Assembly (NCBI GenBank): GCA_025056355.1
Contig: JANWWI010000010.1
Location: forward strand, 1 to 59,074
Direction of reading: 5' to 3'
Length of the DNA: 59,074 nt
DNA from: Casimicrobiaceae bacterium
GTDB lineage: Bacteria > Pseudomonadota > Gammaproteobacteria > Burkholderiales > Casimicrobiaceae
Part shown: in pieces, positions 1 to 8,998 of the stretch
Numbering within the stretch: the first letter of the stretch is position 1
How the letters are laid out: each line of letters begins with the position of its first letter
The notes under the pieces: model-generated
Databases searched by the model: none
What the model was told of the DNA's origin: nothing
Seen by the model: only the letters and a program-made list of their open reading frames with translations
Position numbers and translations under genes: made by a program

Positions 1-53
1 GGGAAGAGGGCAAAAAGCCGCACCTCAGGCTGCGGATTGTTGCGTTCGAATCC

Positions 54-87
54 CCCTCTCCCGCCGGGAGAGGGTTGGGGTGAGGGC
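54..87. repeat. REP-like palindrome
   Basis: A perfect 9-bp inverted repeat (positions 54-62 against 66-74, loop GCC) is followed by a G-rich tail ending near 87. Short hairpins of the CCCTCTCCC/GGGAGAGGG kind are common intergenic repeats in GC-rich proteobacteria. It lies downstream of gyrA, whose stop is at 196-198, so it could act as a transcript end. There is no T-tract, so terminator function is not shown. No gene is supported in 1-195. Confidence 0.55.
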
Positions 88-195
88 TATTCCCGAAAAG
101 CCGCCCAGCGAACCACGCGGATGAGCAAAAGGGTCTGCGAGACGCCCCCGAGCGCGGGGCATCACGCCGTGCGCCGCCCGACTCGTTGCCTTTCC

Positions 196-2778
196 TCAGA
201 GCAACTCGCCCTGGGTGCCGGGCTCCTCCTCACCCTCGTCCTCCGGCTCGGCGATTCGTTCGATCCCGGAGAGCTTGACGCCGTCATCGAGCTTGATGAG
301 TGTGACACCCTTGGTGTTGCGGCCGGATTCGCGGATCGAGGCGACTTTGGTTCGGATCAACACGCCCGAGGTGGTGATCAGCATCACCTCATCCTGCGGC
401 CGTACAAGGGTCGCCGCCACGACTTTGCCGTTGCGGCCCGACTGGTCGATCGCGATCATGCCTTTGGTGCCGCGCCCGTGGCGGGTGTATTCGACAATCG
501 GTGTGCGCTTGCCATAGCCATTCTCCGTGGCCGTGAGCACTTGTTGCTCTTCATCGTCGGCCACAAGCATCGCAATCACACGCTGCCCGGGCTCGAGCAT
601 CATGCCGCGCACGCCGCGGGCGTTTCGCCCCATCGGGCGCACATCGTTTTCATCGAAGCGCACGGCCTTGCCACCATCGGAGAACAGCATCACATCGTGC
701 TTGCCGTCAGTGAGCGCCGCACCGATCAGATAGTCGCCATCATTCAGATCGACTGCGATGATGCCGCTCTTCTTCGGCCGCGAGAAATCTTCGAGCGAGG
801 TCTTTTTGACCGTGCCCATGCTGGTGGCCATGAAGATGAACTTCTCGGGGTCAAAATCCTTGACCGCCACCACCGCCGTGATCTTTTCCCGATCGGCAAG
901 CGGGAAGAGGTTCACAATCGGCTTGCCGCGACTGCTTCGGCCGCCTTCGGGCACCTCATAGACCTTGAGCCAATAGACCCGGCCACGGTTTGAAAAGCAA
1001 AGCAGCGTGTCGTGGGTGTTGGCGATGAAGAGCCGCTCGACAAAGTCTTCCTCTTTGGTCGCGGTGGCCTGTTTGCCGCGACCGCCGCGTTTTTGAGCGC
1101 GATATTCCTCAACCGGCTGCGCCTTGATATAGCCGCCGTGGGTCAGGGTGACCACCATGTCCTGCGGCTTGATGAGGTCTTCAATCGAAGTCTCTTCGGC
1201 GTTCAAAACGATTTCGCTTCGCCTTGCATCGCCGAACTGCTTCTTGATCTCGCCGAGCTCGGTGGCAATGATTTTGGTGACCCGCTCGGGCTTGGCCAGG
1301 ATGTCGAGCAGATCCCGAACGGTGTCGATGATTTCCTTGTACTCGCTGAAGACTTTGTCGGACTCGAGCGCTGTGAGCCGCTGGAGCCGCATCTCAAGAA
1401 TCGCCTTGGCCTGAGCCACGGTGAGCCGATAGGCCTGCTCTTTGTCCTGCCAACACGCCTCGGGGCCAACCTCCTCGGGACGCAAAAAGTCCGCCCCAGC
1501 ACGGGCCACCATCTCCTTGACGAGTGAGCTTTGCCAAAGCCGGGAGGTCAAGGCGTTTTGCGCCTCCTCGGGCGAAGCGCTCTGCTTGATGGTCTCGATG
1601 ATTGCATCGACGTTTTCGAGGGCCACCGCGAGTCCTTCCAGGATGTGGCCCTTCGCACGCGCCTGCCTGAGCTCATAGCGCGTACGGCGGGTGACCACCT
1701 CGCGCCGATGCTCAAGAAAGGCCTCAAGCAGCTCCTTTAGGTTGAGCGTGCGCGGCCGCCCATCGACCAGGGCAACCGTATTGATGCTGAAACTGTCTTG
1801 GAGCTGGGTGTTTTTGTAGAGGTTATTGAGAACGATGTCCGGGATCTCGCCACGCTTGAGCTCGATGACGATTCGCATCCCAGACTTATCTGATTCATCA
1901 CGAAGGTCGCTGATGCCCTCGATCTTTTTGTCCCGCACCAGCTCGCCGATCTTTTGCAAAAGCGCGGCTTTGTTGACCTGGTAGGGAATCTCGTCGACAA
2001 CGATGGCCTGACGCTCGCTTTTGCCGATCTGTTCGACGTGGGTCTTGGCGCGGATGATGACTCGCCCACGGCCCGTGCGATAGCCTTGATGCACGCTCTC
2101 CAGCCCGTAGATGTAGCCACCGGTAGGAAAGTCCGGCGCTGGAAGCACTCTGATGAGCTCATCGATCGAGGCCTCGGGCTTCTTGAGCAGCAGCAGTGTG
2201 GCATCGATCACCTCAGCGAGGTTGTGCGGCGGAATACTCGTGGCCATGCCGACGGCGATGCCTGAAGCCCCATTGACCAGCAAATTCGGAAATTTCGCCG
2301 GCAAAACCGTGGGCTCGCGCTCTTTGCCGTCGTAGTTGGGCTGGAAGTCGACCGTTTCCTTGTCGAGATCCGAGAGCAACTCGGCCGAGATGCGCTCGAG
2401 GCGGCACTCGGTGTAGCGCATCGCGGCGGCGTTGTCGCCATCGACCGAGCCGAAGTTGCCTTGCCCATCGACCAGCGGATAGCGCAGGGAGAAATCCTGC
2501 GCCATGCGCACGAGCGTGTCGTAGATTGCCGCATCGCCGTGCGGGTGGTATTTACCCATCACATCGCCGACCACCCGCGCGCATTTCACATACGGCCGGT
2601 TGTAGGTGTTGTTGGCCTCGTGCATGCCGTAGAGCACGCGGCGATGCACCGGCTTCAGGCCGTCGCGAACGTCCGGCAGGGCCCGCGCCACGATCACGCT
2701 CATCGCATAGTCGAGATACGACGAGCGCATTTCGGCTTCCAGACTGATCGGGACGGTTTCTTTGGCGAAGGAATCCAT
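196..2778 (-). CDS. gyrA: DNA gyrase subunit A
   Basis: This is the breakage-reunion subunit of DNA gyrase, which introduces negative supercoils with GyrB. The start at 2778 gives 860 aa and puts the active-site tyrosine at Tyr122 in the motif AAAMRYTE, exactly as in E. coli; an in-frame upstream start would add 14 residues with no family counterpart. The GyrA box is present as QKRGGRG in the C-terminal beta-pinwheel region, which separates it from ParC, and the C-terminus is acidic. The quinolone-determining region reads GDAAIYD, so the position equal to E. coli Ser83 is Ala, while Asp87 is kept. No strong Shine-Dalgarno sequence is seen. It is transcribed away from ompA. Confidence 0.97.
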   Translation of the reverse strand: MDSFAKETVPISLEAEMRSSYLDYAMSVIVARALPDVRDGLKPVHRRVLYGMHEANNTYNRPYVKCARVVGDVMGKYHPHGDAAIYDTLVRMAQDFSLRYPLVDGQGNFGSVDGDNAAAMRYTECRLERISAELLSDLDKETVDFQPNYDGKEREPTVLPAKFPNLLVNGASGIAVGMATSIPPHNLAEVIDATLLLLKKPEASIDELIRVLPAPDFPTGGYIYGLESVHQGYRTGRGRVIIRAKTHVEQIGKSERQAIVVDEIPYQVNKAALLQKIGELVRDKKIEGISDLRDESDKSGMRIVIELKRGEIPDIVLNNLYKNTQLQDSFSINTVALVDGRPRTLNLKELLEAFLEHRREVVTRRTRYELRQARAKGHILEGLAVALENVDAIIETIKQSASPEEAQNALTSRLWQSSLVKEMVARAGADFLRPEEVGPEACWQDKEQAYRLTVAQAKAILEMRLQRLTALESDKVFSEYKEIIDTVRDLLDILAKPERVTKIIATELGEIKKQFGDARRSEIVLNAEETSIEDLIKPQDMVVTLTHGGYIKAQPVEEYRAQKRGGRGKQATATKEEDFVERLFIANTHDTLLCFSNRGRVYWLKVYEVPEGGRSSRGKPIVNLFPLADREKITAVVAVKDFDPEKFIFMATSMGTVKKTSLEDFSRPKKSGIIAVDLNDGDYLIGAALTDGKHDVMLFSDGGKAVRFDENDVRPMGRNARGVRGMMLEPGQRVIAMLVADDEEQQVLTATENGYGKRTPIVEYTRHGRGTKGMIAIDQSGRNGKVVAATLVRPQDEVMLITTSGVLIRTKVASIRESGRNTKGVTLIKLDDGVKLSGIERIAEPEDEGEEEPGTQGELL

Positions 2779-3125
2779 CGTTCGGGCTTCGGCTGCCGTC
2801 GGGCAGCTCGCAGTCAACAATGAAAAGCCTGAGAGCGCGCGCCCGCGTTCTCAGGCGAGAATCAGAAAGGGAATCTTCCCAATTCTACTGGCCGCGCCTT
2901 GCCGCTTAGCCGCCGGCAATGAGCGAGTGGTCGTTGTGGATGCGCCACACCCCGGCAAACATTCTCGCCACAAGGGAAGCGAGGCGCCGCGTGGGCATTG
3001 CAGCTTGAAAAGCCGGTGATATATATATTGACTTTGAGGGAAATTTGATGAGTCTGGGTCGTTGCCGTCCGAGCTCGTCGAATTGCCGCACCATTCTGAC
3101 TCAGCCAACAAGGGGTATCTTGACG
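2779..3125. other. gyrA/ompA divergent intergenic region
   Basis: These 347 bp separate two divergent genes and contain no supported gene. An AT-rich alternating tract lies at 3019-3029 and is followed by TTGACT at 3028-3033, but no well-spaced -10 hexamer follows it, so the promoters are not resolved. The weak ribosome binding site AAGGGG before ompA lies near 3110. Confidence 0.5.
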
Positions 3126-3932
3126 ATGAAACTTCGCCTCATAGCGAGTGCCGTCACCGGAGCGGTGGCAGCGCTGTCGGCAGGCGCCGCCCTGGCACAG
3201 GCCAATCCCGCCAACAGCGGCTACGTGCTCTCGGCAACGGGCGCTCCGAATAACAACGTTGTTCGTAGCGGACGCTACTGCAACAACAACGCAATCACGA
3301 ACCTCTGCTGGCGCACGGGCTACTGGACGCCGGCGATGGCGATTGCTGAGTGCGACCCCGACCTCGTGCGTCGACCGCCGCCACCGCCACCGCCGCCGCC
3401 ACCACCGCCGCCGCCTCCTCCTCCACCACCACCGCCACCGCCGCCACCACCGCCTCCGGCGCCCGTAGCGCCGCCGCCTCCGCCAGCGGCGCCCGCGCGT
3501 CCGGCAACGCCTCCGGCACCGGCGCCTGCGCCGGCGGCCCCAGCGGTTCAGAAGATTACGATCGCGTCGAAGGCGCTCTTCGACTTCGACAAGGCGGTAC
3601 TCAAGCCTGAGGGTCAGGCGGTGCTTGACCGCGAAATCGTGTCTCGGATCGGTCAGTTCCAGAAGATCGAGCTCGTGCTCGTGACGGGGCACGCCGACCG
3701 ACTCGGCTCGCCGCAGTACAACCAGCGCCTTTCGGAGCGTCGCGCAGCGGCTGTTGCCGCGTATCTGGCGAGCAAAGGCGTGCCGAAGGACAAGATCGAA
3801 ACGCTTGGCATGGGCAAGACCCAACCGGTACCGGGGGTGGTCTGCGAGCAGAAAAACCGCAAGCAGCTCATTGCCTGCTTGCAGCCGCACCGCCGCGTCG
3901 AGGTCGAGGTCAAGGGCGAGGGACGGCGCTGA
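3126..3932 (+). CDS. ompA: OmpA-family outer membrane protein with polyproline linker
   Basis: This 268-aa protein has a Sec signal peptide ending in AALAQA (about residues 1-23). Next comes a short N-terminal region with paired cysteines and the motif GYWTPAMA that is typical of betaproteobacterial OmpA-like proteins. A run of 28 consecutive prolines and a Pro/Ala-rich spacer follow. The OmpA C-terminal peptidoglycan-binding domain starts around residue 140 (FDFDKAVLKPEG, then GHADRLGS and LSERRAAAV). Its likely role is to anchor the outer membrane to the cell wall. The start was chosen at the signal peptide methionine; the reading frame is open 81 bp further upstream. A strong terminator follows at 3964-3989. 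Confidence 0.93.
   Translation: MKLRLIASAVTGAVAALSAGAALAQANPANSGYVLSATGAPNNNVVRSGRYCNNNAITNLCWRTGYWTPAMAIAECDPDLVRRPPPPPPPPPPPPPPPPPPPPPPPPPPPPAPVAPPPPPAAPARPATPPAPAPAPAAPAVQKITIASKALFDFDKAVLKPEGQAVLDREIVSRIGQFQKIELVLVTGHADRLGSPQYNQRLSERRAAAVAAYLASKGVPKDKIETLGMGKTQPVPGVVCEQKNRKQLIACLQPHRRVEVEVKGEGRR
3375..3458 (+). repeat. Proline-codon microrepeat (28 codons)
   Basis: Twenty-eight consecutive proline codons (CCG, CCA and CCT, with no CCC) lie inside the OmpA-family gene. The mixed codons suggest selection for the amino acid tract and against perfect DNA repetition. The tract also creates long spurious Arg-rich and Ala-rich reading frames on both strands. Confidence 0.95.
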
Positions 3933-3963
3933 TCGTCAGTGCGAGGGAGCGGAAGGCTCGCCT

Positions 3964-3989
3964 AAAAACCCCGCTTCGGCGGGGTTTTT
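3964..3989 (+). terminator. Rho-independent terminator after ompA
   Basis: A perfect 11-bp stem (3964-3974 against 3979-3989) encloses a TTCG tetraloop closed by C-G and ends in a run of five T. The matching A-run on the 5' side means it could work on both strands. It lies 31 bp after the ompA stop and just before mtaD. Confidence 0.92.
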
Positions 3990-4013
3990 CGTTTCAAGTG
4001 ATCGCAAACGCCT

Positions 4014-5360
4014 ATGAACCGCCTCATCAGTGGCCGCTGGCTCGTCACTCCCGAGGATCGCGGCGCGATCGCGGTGATTGCAGAAGGTGCCGTCGCCGTC
4101 AAAGACGGCCGGATCGTCTTTTGTGGCAGCCGCACAGCCGCTGAATGTGCCATCGCCGAACGATGGCCCCACGAGACTTGGCAGCGGATCGAACGTTCCG
4201 AGCACATCCTGCTGCCTGGGCTGGTCAACGCCCACACGCACGCCGCGATGGTGCTCTTTCGCGGTCTTGGCGATGACCTTCCGCTTGAGGCGTGGCTCAA
4301 CGAGCGGATTTGGCCCGCCGAGGCCGAATTTGTCGATGCGGAGTTCGTACGCCTCGGCACAACGCTAGCTGCCGCCGAGATGCTGCTTGGCGGTACCACC
4401 TGCTGCGCCGATATGTACTTCTATCCCGGCGAGGCGGCGCGGGCATTTCTCAACATGGGCATGCGCGCCCAACTCGCGGCCCCCGTGCTCGACTTTCCGA
4501 CGCGCTATGCCAGCGATGCCGATGGCTATCTGGCAGCAAACCTCGCAGCGCGCGACGCCTTGCGCAACGAGCCGCTGCTCAGTTGGTCGCTCGGGCCGCA
4601 TGCCCCGTACACGGTCGGCGATGCGAGTTTTCGGCGCGTGCTCGCGTTTGCCTCCGAGCTCGATCTGCCGATCCACACGCACCTGCAAGAGACGCGCCAT
4701 GAGCTCGCCGAGAGCCAGCGCGAATACGGCTGCTCACCGACGCAGCGGCTGGCCGCACTTGGCATCACGCAAGCGGGATTGATCGCCGCGCACGGCGTGC
4801 ATCTTTCCGAAGCGGATCGAACACTGCTCGCGCGGAACGGGGCAAGCCTCATTCATTGTCCGAGCTCGAACTTGAAGCTGGCAAGCGGTATCGCGGATGT
4901 GCCCGCGATGCTTGCAGCCGGCCTCAACGTCGGGCTTGGCACCGATAGTGCGGCCTCGAACAACCGGCTCGATCTGTTCGAGGAAATGCGGCTCGCCGCG
5001 CTGCTGGGCAAGGTCGCAAGCGGTGATGCGGCCGGTTTGAGCGCCGCAACGGCCCTCACCCTTGCAACCCTCGGCGGCGCGCGAGCGCTACGGCTCGACG
5101 AAGTCTGCGGCTCGCTTGAGGTCGGAAAGGCCGCCGATCTCATCGCGGTGTCAGTCGCTGCGATTCACTCGACGCCGCTTTTCGACCCCGTTTCGCACTT
5201 GATCTACGTGGCCTCACGTCACGACGTCACGGACGTCTGGGTCCATGGAGAGCAACTCGTCGAAGCACGGCAACTGACCGAAAAACCCGCACGCGCTTTG
5301 GCAGAATGCCTCGGGCCAATCGCAACCATCGCTCGCCGTCTTCGCACCCGCTTCGCATGA
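4014..5360 (+). CDS. mtaD: 5'-methylthioadenosine/S-adenosylhomocysteine deaminase (TRZ/ATZ amidohydrolase)
   Basis: This 448-aa cytosolic metal-dependent amidohydrolase of the TRZ/ATZ family deaminates adenosine-type nucleosides, most likely methylthioadenosine to methylthioinosine. Visible ligands are H74 and H76 (NAHTHAAM), H223 in HTHLQET, H260 (AAHGVHL) and D311 (GTDSAAS), all in the order expected for the family. The gene overlaps ubiG by ATGA, an arrangement also known from Pseudomonas, where this deaminase precedes ubiG. A phosphorylase suited to its product is encoded at 12408-13151. Deamination of another nucleoside or an s-triazine-like compound cannot be excluded from sequence. 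Confidence 0.85.
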   Translation: MNRLISGRWLVTPEDRGAIAVIAEGAVAVKDGRIVFCGSRTAAECAIAERWPHETWQRIERSEHILLPGLVNAHTHAAMVLFRGLGDDLPLEAWLNERIWPAEAEFVDAEFVRLGTTLAAAEMLLGGTTCCADMYFYPGEAARAFLNMGMRAQLAAPVLDFPTRYASDADGYLAANLAARDALRNEPLLSWSLGPHAPYTVGDASFRRVLAFASELDLPIHTHLQETRHELAESQREYGCSPTQRLAALGITQAGLIAAHGVHLSEADRTLLARNGASLIHCPSSNLKLASGIADVPAMLAAGLNVGLGTDSAASNNRLDLFEEMRLAALLGKVASGDAAGLSAATALTLATLGGARALRLDEVCGSLEVGKAADLIAVSVAAIHSTPLFDPVSHLIYVASRHDVTDVWVHGEQLVEARQLTEKPARALAECLGPIATIARRLRTRFA

Positions 5361-6091
5361 AAAGCGCCGACACCCCGCGCGTGAACGCCGATCCACATGA
5401 GCTCGCGCGCTTTTCCGTCTTGGCCAGCCAGTGGTGGGATCCGCACGGAAAGTTCCGCCCCTTGCACGACATCAACCCGCTACGGCTGGCGCGGATCGAG
5501 GCGACGCTCAAGCCCCTCGGCGGGATCGCCGGAAAGCGTGCCCTCGACGTTGGCTGCGGCGGCGGGTTGCTTGCGGAAGGCTTGGCACGCCGCGGCGCAG
5601 AGGTGACCGCAATCGATCTGTCGCCTAAGGCCCTTGCAGTGGCCCGACTCCATGCGCTCGAGTCGGGACTCACGATCGACTACCGCGAAATCTCAGCCGA
5701 AGCCCTGAGCGAACTCGAGCCAGAGAATTTCGATCTGGTTGCCTGTCTCGAAATGCTTGAGCACGTGCCCGATCCCGCGCAAACCGTGGCGGCGTGTGCC
5801 CGGCTCGTGCGTCCCGGGGGTTATGTGTTTTTCAGCACCATTTCCCGAACGGCGAAAGCCTATGCGCTGGCGATCCTGGGTGCCGAATATCTCCTAGGGC
5901 TGCTCCCTCGCGGGACGCACGAGTACGCGAAATTCATACGCCCCTCGGAACTTGCTGCGTTTGCCCGTGCGGCAGGCCTCGAGCTGCGCGAAATCGTCGG
6001 AATGCGTTACAACCCGTTCACGTTCAAAGCCTCGTGGTCTGAAGACACCAGCGTCAACTACTGGCTCGCCTGCCGGCGCCCCGAGTCCTAA
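5357..6091 (+). CDS. ubiG: Ubiquinone biosynthesis O-methyltransferase
   Basis: This 244-aa SAM-dependent methyltransferase performs the two O-methylation steps of ubiquinone biosynthesis at the membrane surface. It has the UbiG N-terminal signature FSVLASQWWDPHGKFRPLH (residues 19-37), SAM motif I DVGCGGGLL (64-72), and the C-terminal region HEYAKFIRPSEL and GMRYNPF that is typical of UbiG. The ATG at 5357 overlaps the mtaD stop as ATGA, which implies translational coupling and sets the start; a methionine 51 bp upstream lies inside mtaD. Confidence 0.95.
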   Translation: MKSADTPRVNADPHELARFSVLASQWWDPHGKFRPLHDINPLRLARIEATLKPLGGIAGKRALDVGCGGGLLAEGLARRGAEVTAIDLSPKALAVARLHALESGLTIDYREISAEALSELEPENFDLVACLEMLEHVPDPAQTVAACARLVRPGGYVFFSTISRTAKAYALAILGAEYLLGLLPRGTHEYAKFIRPSELAAFARAAGLELREIVGMRYNPFTFKASWSEDTSVNYWLACRRPES

Positions 6092-6155
6092 CTCGCAGCG
6101 ATTGCGCGGGAATCTCAAGCGACCGAACCGAGCCCTTCTCCGCCACGCAACCGCT

Positions 6156-6932
6156 ATGGATAAGAGCGCACAGCCGAGTCAAGCGTCCGATGCGCCGCTA
6201 AGCGCCCCACGGCTCGACCCCGCTGCCCGAAGCTGCGCGCCGCGCGCCGTGCTCTTCGATTTCGACGGCACGCTCGTCGACAGCGCGCCCGATCTTGCTC
6301 ATGCCATCAACCGCGTGCGCGCCGAAGCGGGCCTACCGCCGATGGCCCCGGAAAGTCTCCGCCCGCATGCGACCTACGGCGCCCGTAGCCTGCTGCGAGC
6401 AGGTTTGGGCCTCGGACCGGATGATCCCGACTACGCCCGTCAACGCGAGCGCTTTTTGTCGCACTACGACGACTGCAAGCTGCTCTCAACCCAACTTTTT
6501 TCCGGGGTGATCGCTGCCATTGAGGCACTAAGCGCCCAGAACGTGGCCTGGGGCATTGTGACCAATAAGTTGTCACGCTTCGCAAATCCCATCATCCAAG
6601 CCATTCTGGAGCCAGTCGGCCTGATGCCGGATGTGGTCATCTGTGGCGATTCGACGCAAGCGCCGAAACCCGATCCCTTGCCGCTTGTGGTCGCGGCCGA
6701 GCGGCTCGGTGTGCCGACCGAAGCCTGTTGGTTCGTCGGGGATGGTGAAAACGATCTGCTTGCGGCCCAGCGCGCCGGGATGACGCCGGTACTTGCGACC
6801 TACGGTTACCTGCCGGAGCCGAGTGTCATCTCCATCTGGCTCGAGCGTTACCAGGCCCTTCGCCTTGACTCACCGGCCGAGCTCGTGGCCTTGCTCGACC
6901 GCGCTTGCCAAGCGCCAAGCGCAGTAGCCTGA
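6156..6932 (+). CDS. gph: HAD-family phosphatase, Gph/MupP type
   Basis: This 258-aa HAD subfamily IA phosphatase has a nucleophile motif DFDGTLVDS (D35 and D37), a motif II/III region VTNKLSRFANPI and APKPDP, and the motif IV acids in GDGENDL. A low-complexity 30-residue N-terminal extension precedes the fold. Annotation pipelines call such proteins phosphoglycolate phosphatase. The position after ubiG and the segments WGIVTNK and YGYLPEPS also resemble MupP, the N-acetylmuramate-6-phosphate phosphatase of pseudomonads, which sits at the same place. Both substrates remain possible. The start at 6156 leaves a 64-bp gap after ubiG. Confidence 0.85.
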   Translation: MDKSAQPSQASDAPLSAPRLDPAARSCAPRAVLFDFDGTLVDSAPDLAHAINRVRAEAGLPPMAPESLRPHATYGARSLLRAGLGLGPDDPDYARQRERFLSHYDDCKLLSTQLFSGVIAAIEALSAQNVAWGIVTNKLSRFANPIIQAILEPVGLMPDVVICGDSTQAPKPDPLPLVVAAERLGVPTEACWFVGDGENDLLAAQRAGMTPVLATYGYLPEPSVISIWLERYQALRLDSPAELVALLDRACQAPSAVA

Positions 6933-7058
6933 AGCCTTGGGGGCGATCGAGAGAGACAAACGGCGTCGGCTCCAGGAACCTCCCCGCCGTACCGCCCGCG
7001 GCAAGGCGCGCCTTCTCGGTGCCCTGAGCTCAAGTTTTTTGGCAGCAGGTCGAGAGGT

Positions 7059-7865
7059 CTAGCTCCGGCATCTGGTCGAGGCAACCACCCAGCGCCGCGG
7101 TCGGCCGTGGCGCTCGCCTTCGATCACCACGGCGCCACCGCGCGCGACGCGCTCGATGATGGCGCTGATCACCGCCCCCGCATCCGTCAGCGGCGTCCCG
7201 TTGGCGCGCATCAACAGGTCCCCGTCCGCCACCGCAAACATCGACGCAAGCCCTCCTGTTGCACGTGCACGCACCATGTTGCCTTCGGGCGTAAAGATTC
7301 GGGAAAGCGTTGCCCGCTCGTTGATCAGTGCCGTAGCGACCGCTGGATCGATGTAGACCGCCTGCGCGCGATCTGAGGCGGACAAAGCGCATTCGACGGC
7401 GGCTGGCGAAGTTGCCCGCGCAACCTCTTGAGCGCCCGCTGCTTTACCGGTTGCCGGCTGGGCCGCAAACAACAAGATGCGCTCGCCCGTCGAGGTACGA
7501 ACGCTTTCGCGCTCGACGGCCGCCACCTGCGCCCCGCTCGGCAATTGCCCCCCGGCTTGGACGGAAAGCACGGCCGGGCCGGCACGAAAGTACGCACGAT
7601 CGTTGACGATCCCCATGAGCCGGGCCGATTCGGCCGGCCGTGCCATGGGTGGATTTGATCCCTCACGATCGGCCACGAGCACGGCTAGCGCTGGGGGCTG
7701 CCACGGCGCCCGCACGGCAAGACGACGCTGGCCCCAAAGCTCGAGAAGCTGCGCAATTGTCAGCGCAACAACTGCCGCCACTGCGCAAAGTACCATCGGA
7801 GCGAGCCAAGCCTCCGAACGCGTTCCTGCACCGAAGGACGATGATCGCGAAAAGAAACGCAACAT
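7059..7865 (-). CDS. GspC-like type II secretion inner-membrane protein (orphan)
   Basis: This 268-aa protein has the layout of GspC. A short cytoplasmic N-terminus is followed by one membrane segment (about 21-43), an Ala/Pro-rich linker, a homology-region-like segment with [11 protein letters not shown] (83-93) and [11 protein letters not shown], and a C-terminal PDZ-like part (about 190-262). In the type II system GspC links the secretin GspD to the inner-membrane platform. No other gsp gene is visible in the window, which is unusual for GspC. It could serve a distant gsp cluster, or be a related periplasmic protein using the same domains. It is encoded opposite to gph and dapD. Confidence 0.6.
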   Translation of the reverse strand: MLRFFSRSSSFGAGTRSEAWLAPMVLCAVAAVVALTIAQLLELWGQRRLAVRAPWQPPALAVLVADREGSNPPMARPAESARLMGIVNDRAYFRAGPAVLSVQAGGQLPSGAQVAAVERESVRTSTGERILLFAAQPATGKAAGAQEVARATSPAAVECALSASDRAQAVYIDPAVATALINERATLSRIFTPEGNMVRARATGGLASMFAVADGDLLMRANGTPLTDAGAVISAIIERVARGGAVVIEGERHGRPRRWVVASTRCRS

Positions 7866-8166
7866 CGATTCCTATAATGCCACGGCCAGGCGTCGTCCCA
7901 CGAGCGAGCAGAAGGAGGGGTGCGTTCGAACTCGCCCCGGGCCTTGGCCGGCTCACTCGAGGCGCCCTGCTCTGCTGGAGGTCGTGCGGCCTGGCGACCG
8001 AGCTCGCCGTGCAAGACGCGCCAGCGAGCAGTTGCGGTCATCCCTCAGGCGCCATGACCGCTCTGGCACGGGATGCAAGCCTCAAAGCCCGCGTGAACCC
8101 GGGCTCCCGGGGCGCCTTCCCCCTTCGCGACGCAGCCTGATTCCCGCCTTCAAGCGAGTCTCAACC
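7866..8166. other. Divergent gspC-like/dapD intergenic region
   Basis: About 300 bp without a supported gene. A perfect TATAAT hexamer lies at 7873-7878 on the plus strand, pointing to dapD, but no good -35 hexamer precedes it at normal spacing. If used, it would give a leader of about 280 nt. An open frame runs through the region in frame with dapD, but its sequence is not DapD-like. Confidence 0.4.
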
Positions 8167-8991
8167 ATGTCAAATCCTCTTGAATCGATCATCGAAGCCG
8201 CCTGGGAACAGCGCGCACAGCTCTCGCCGAGTTCCCATCCGCGAGAACTCTACGAGGCCGTAGAGGCCGTCTTGGCCGATCTCAATGCCGGTCGGTTGCG
8301 CGTGGCCGAAAAGATCGACGGGCGTTGGGTGACGCACCAGTGGATCAAAAAAGCGGTACTGCTGTCGTTTCGCCTGCGCGACAACAGCCCGATACAGGCG
8401 GGCGATTTGATGTTCTACGACAAGCTGCCCGCCAAGTTTTCTCATCTCTCGAGCGAGGAGCTTGCGCGGTCAGGCGTGCGGATCGTGCCCCCAGCGGTTG
8501 CGCGACGCGGCGCCTACATCGCACGCAACGTCGTGTTGATGCCCTCCTACATCAACGTCGGAGCCTACGTCGACGAAGGTACGATGGTGGATACCTGGGC
8601 CACCGTGGGTTCCTGCGCGCAAATCGGCAAAAACGTTCACCTCTCTGGTGGGGTTGGCATCGGCGGGGTACTCGAGCCGCTACAAGCCAACCCGACGATC
8701 ATCGAGGACAACTGCTTCATCGGCGCGCGCTCGGAGGTCGTCGAGGGCGTGATCGTCGAAGAGAACTGCGTGCTTGGAATGGGGGTCTATATTGGGCAGA
8801 GCACCAAGATCTACAACCGCGCTACGGGGGAAATCCTCTACGGGCGCGTTCCGGCGGGGTCCGTCGTGGTCGCCGGGTCCCTGCCGGCGCCGGACGGACG
8901 CTACAGCCTGTACTGCGCCGTGATCGTCAAGCAGGTCGATGCGAAAACGCGCAGCAAGACCGCCATCAACGAGCTTCTGCGTGGCGACTAA
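8167..8991 (+). CDS. dapD: 2,3,4,5-tetrahydropyridine-2,6-dicarboxylate N-succinyltransferase
   Basis: The 274-aa enzyme transfers succinyl from succinyl-CoA to tetrahydrodipicolinate in the succinylase branch of the lysine and diaminopimelate pathway. It has the usual DapD length. After an N-terminal helical domain, the left-handed beta-helix with hexapeptide repeats is clear ([20 protein letters not shown], then [16 protein letters not shown] and [16 protein letters not shown]). The start at 8167 ([13 protein letters not shown]) was chosen by length and family N-terminus; the frame is open far upstream. map follows after 7 bp, so the two are probably cotranscribed. Confidence 0.97.
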   Translation: MSNPLESIIEAAWEQRAQLSPSSHPRELYEAVEAVLADLNAGRLRVAEKIDGRWVTHQWIKKAVLLSFRLRDNSPIQAGDLMFYDKLPAKFSHLSSEELARSGVRIVPPAVARRGAYIARNVVLMPSYINVGAYVDEGTMVDTWATVGSCAQIGKNVHLSGGVGIGGVLEPLQANPTIIEDNCFIGARSEVVEGVIVEENCVLGMGVYIGQSTKIYNRATGEILYGRVPAGSVVVAGSLPAPDGRYSLYCAVIVKQVDAKTRSKTAINELLRGD

Positions 8992-8998
8992 CCGCCCT

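Noticed and set aside
45-54. GTTCGAATCC, which looks like a tRNA T-loop
   Set aside because: No acceptor, D or anticodon arm can be built around it, so a tRNA or a tRNA-type attachment site is not supported.
2862-3890. A 342-codon minus-strand frame opposite the OmpA-family gene
   Set aside because: Its Arg/Trp-rich centre is the antisense of the proline tract, and no family motif is seen. The plus-strand gene has signal peptide, OmpA domain and terminator.
7477-8166. In-frame upstream extension of dapD by 230 codons
   Set aside because: The extension overlaps the gspC-like gene, is Arg/Pro/Ser-rich, and DapD proteins are about 274 aa.
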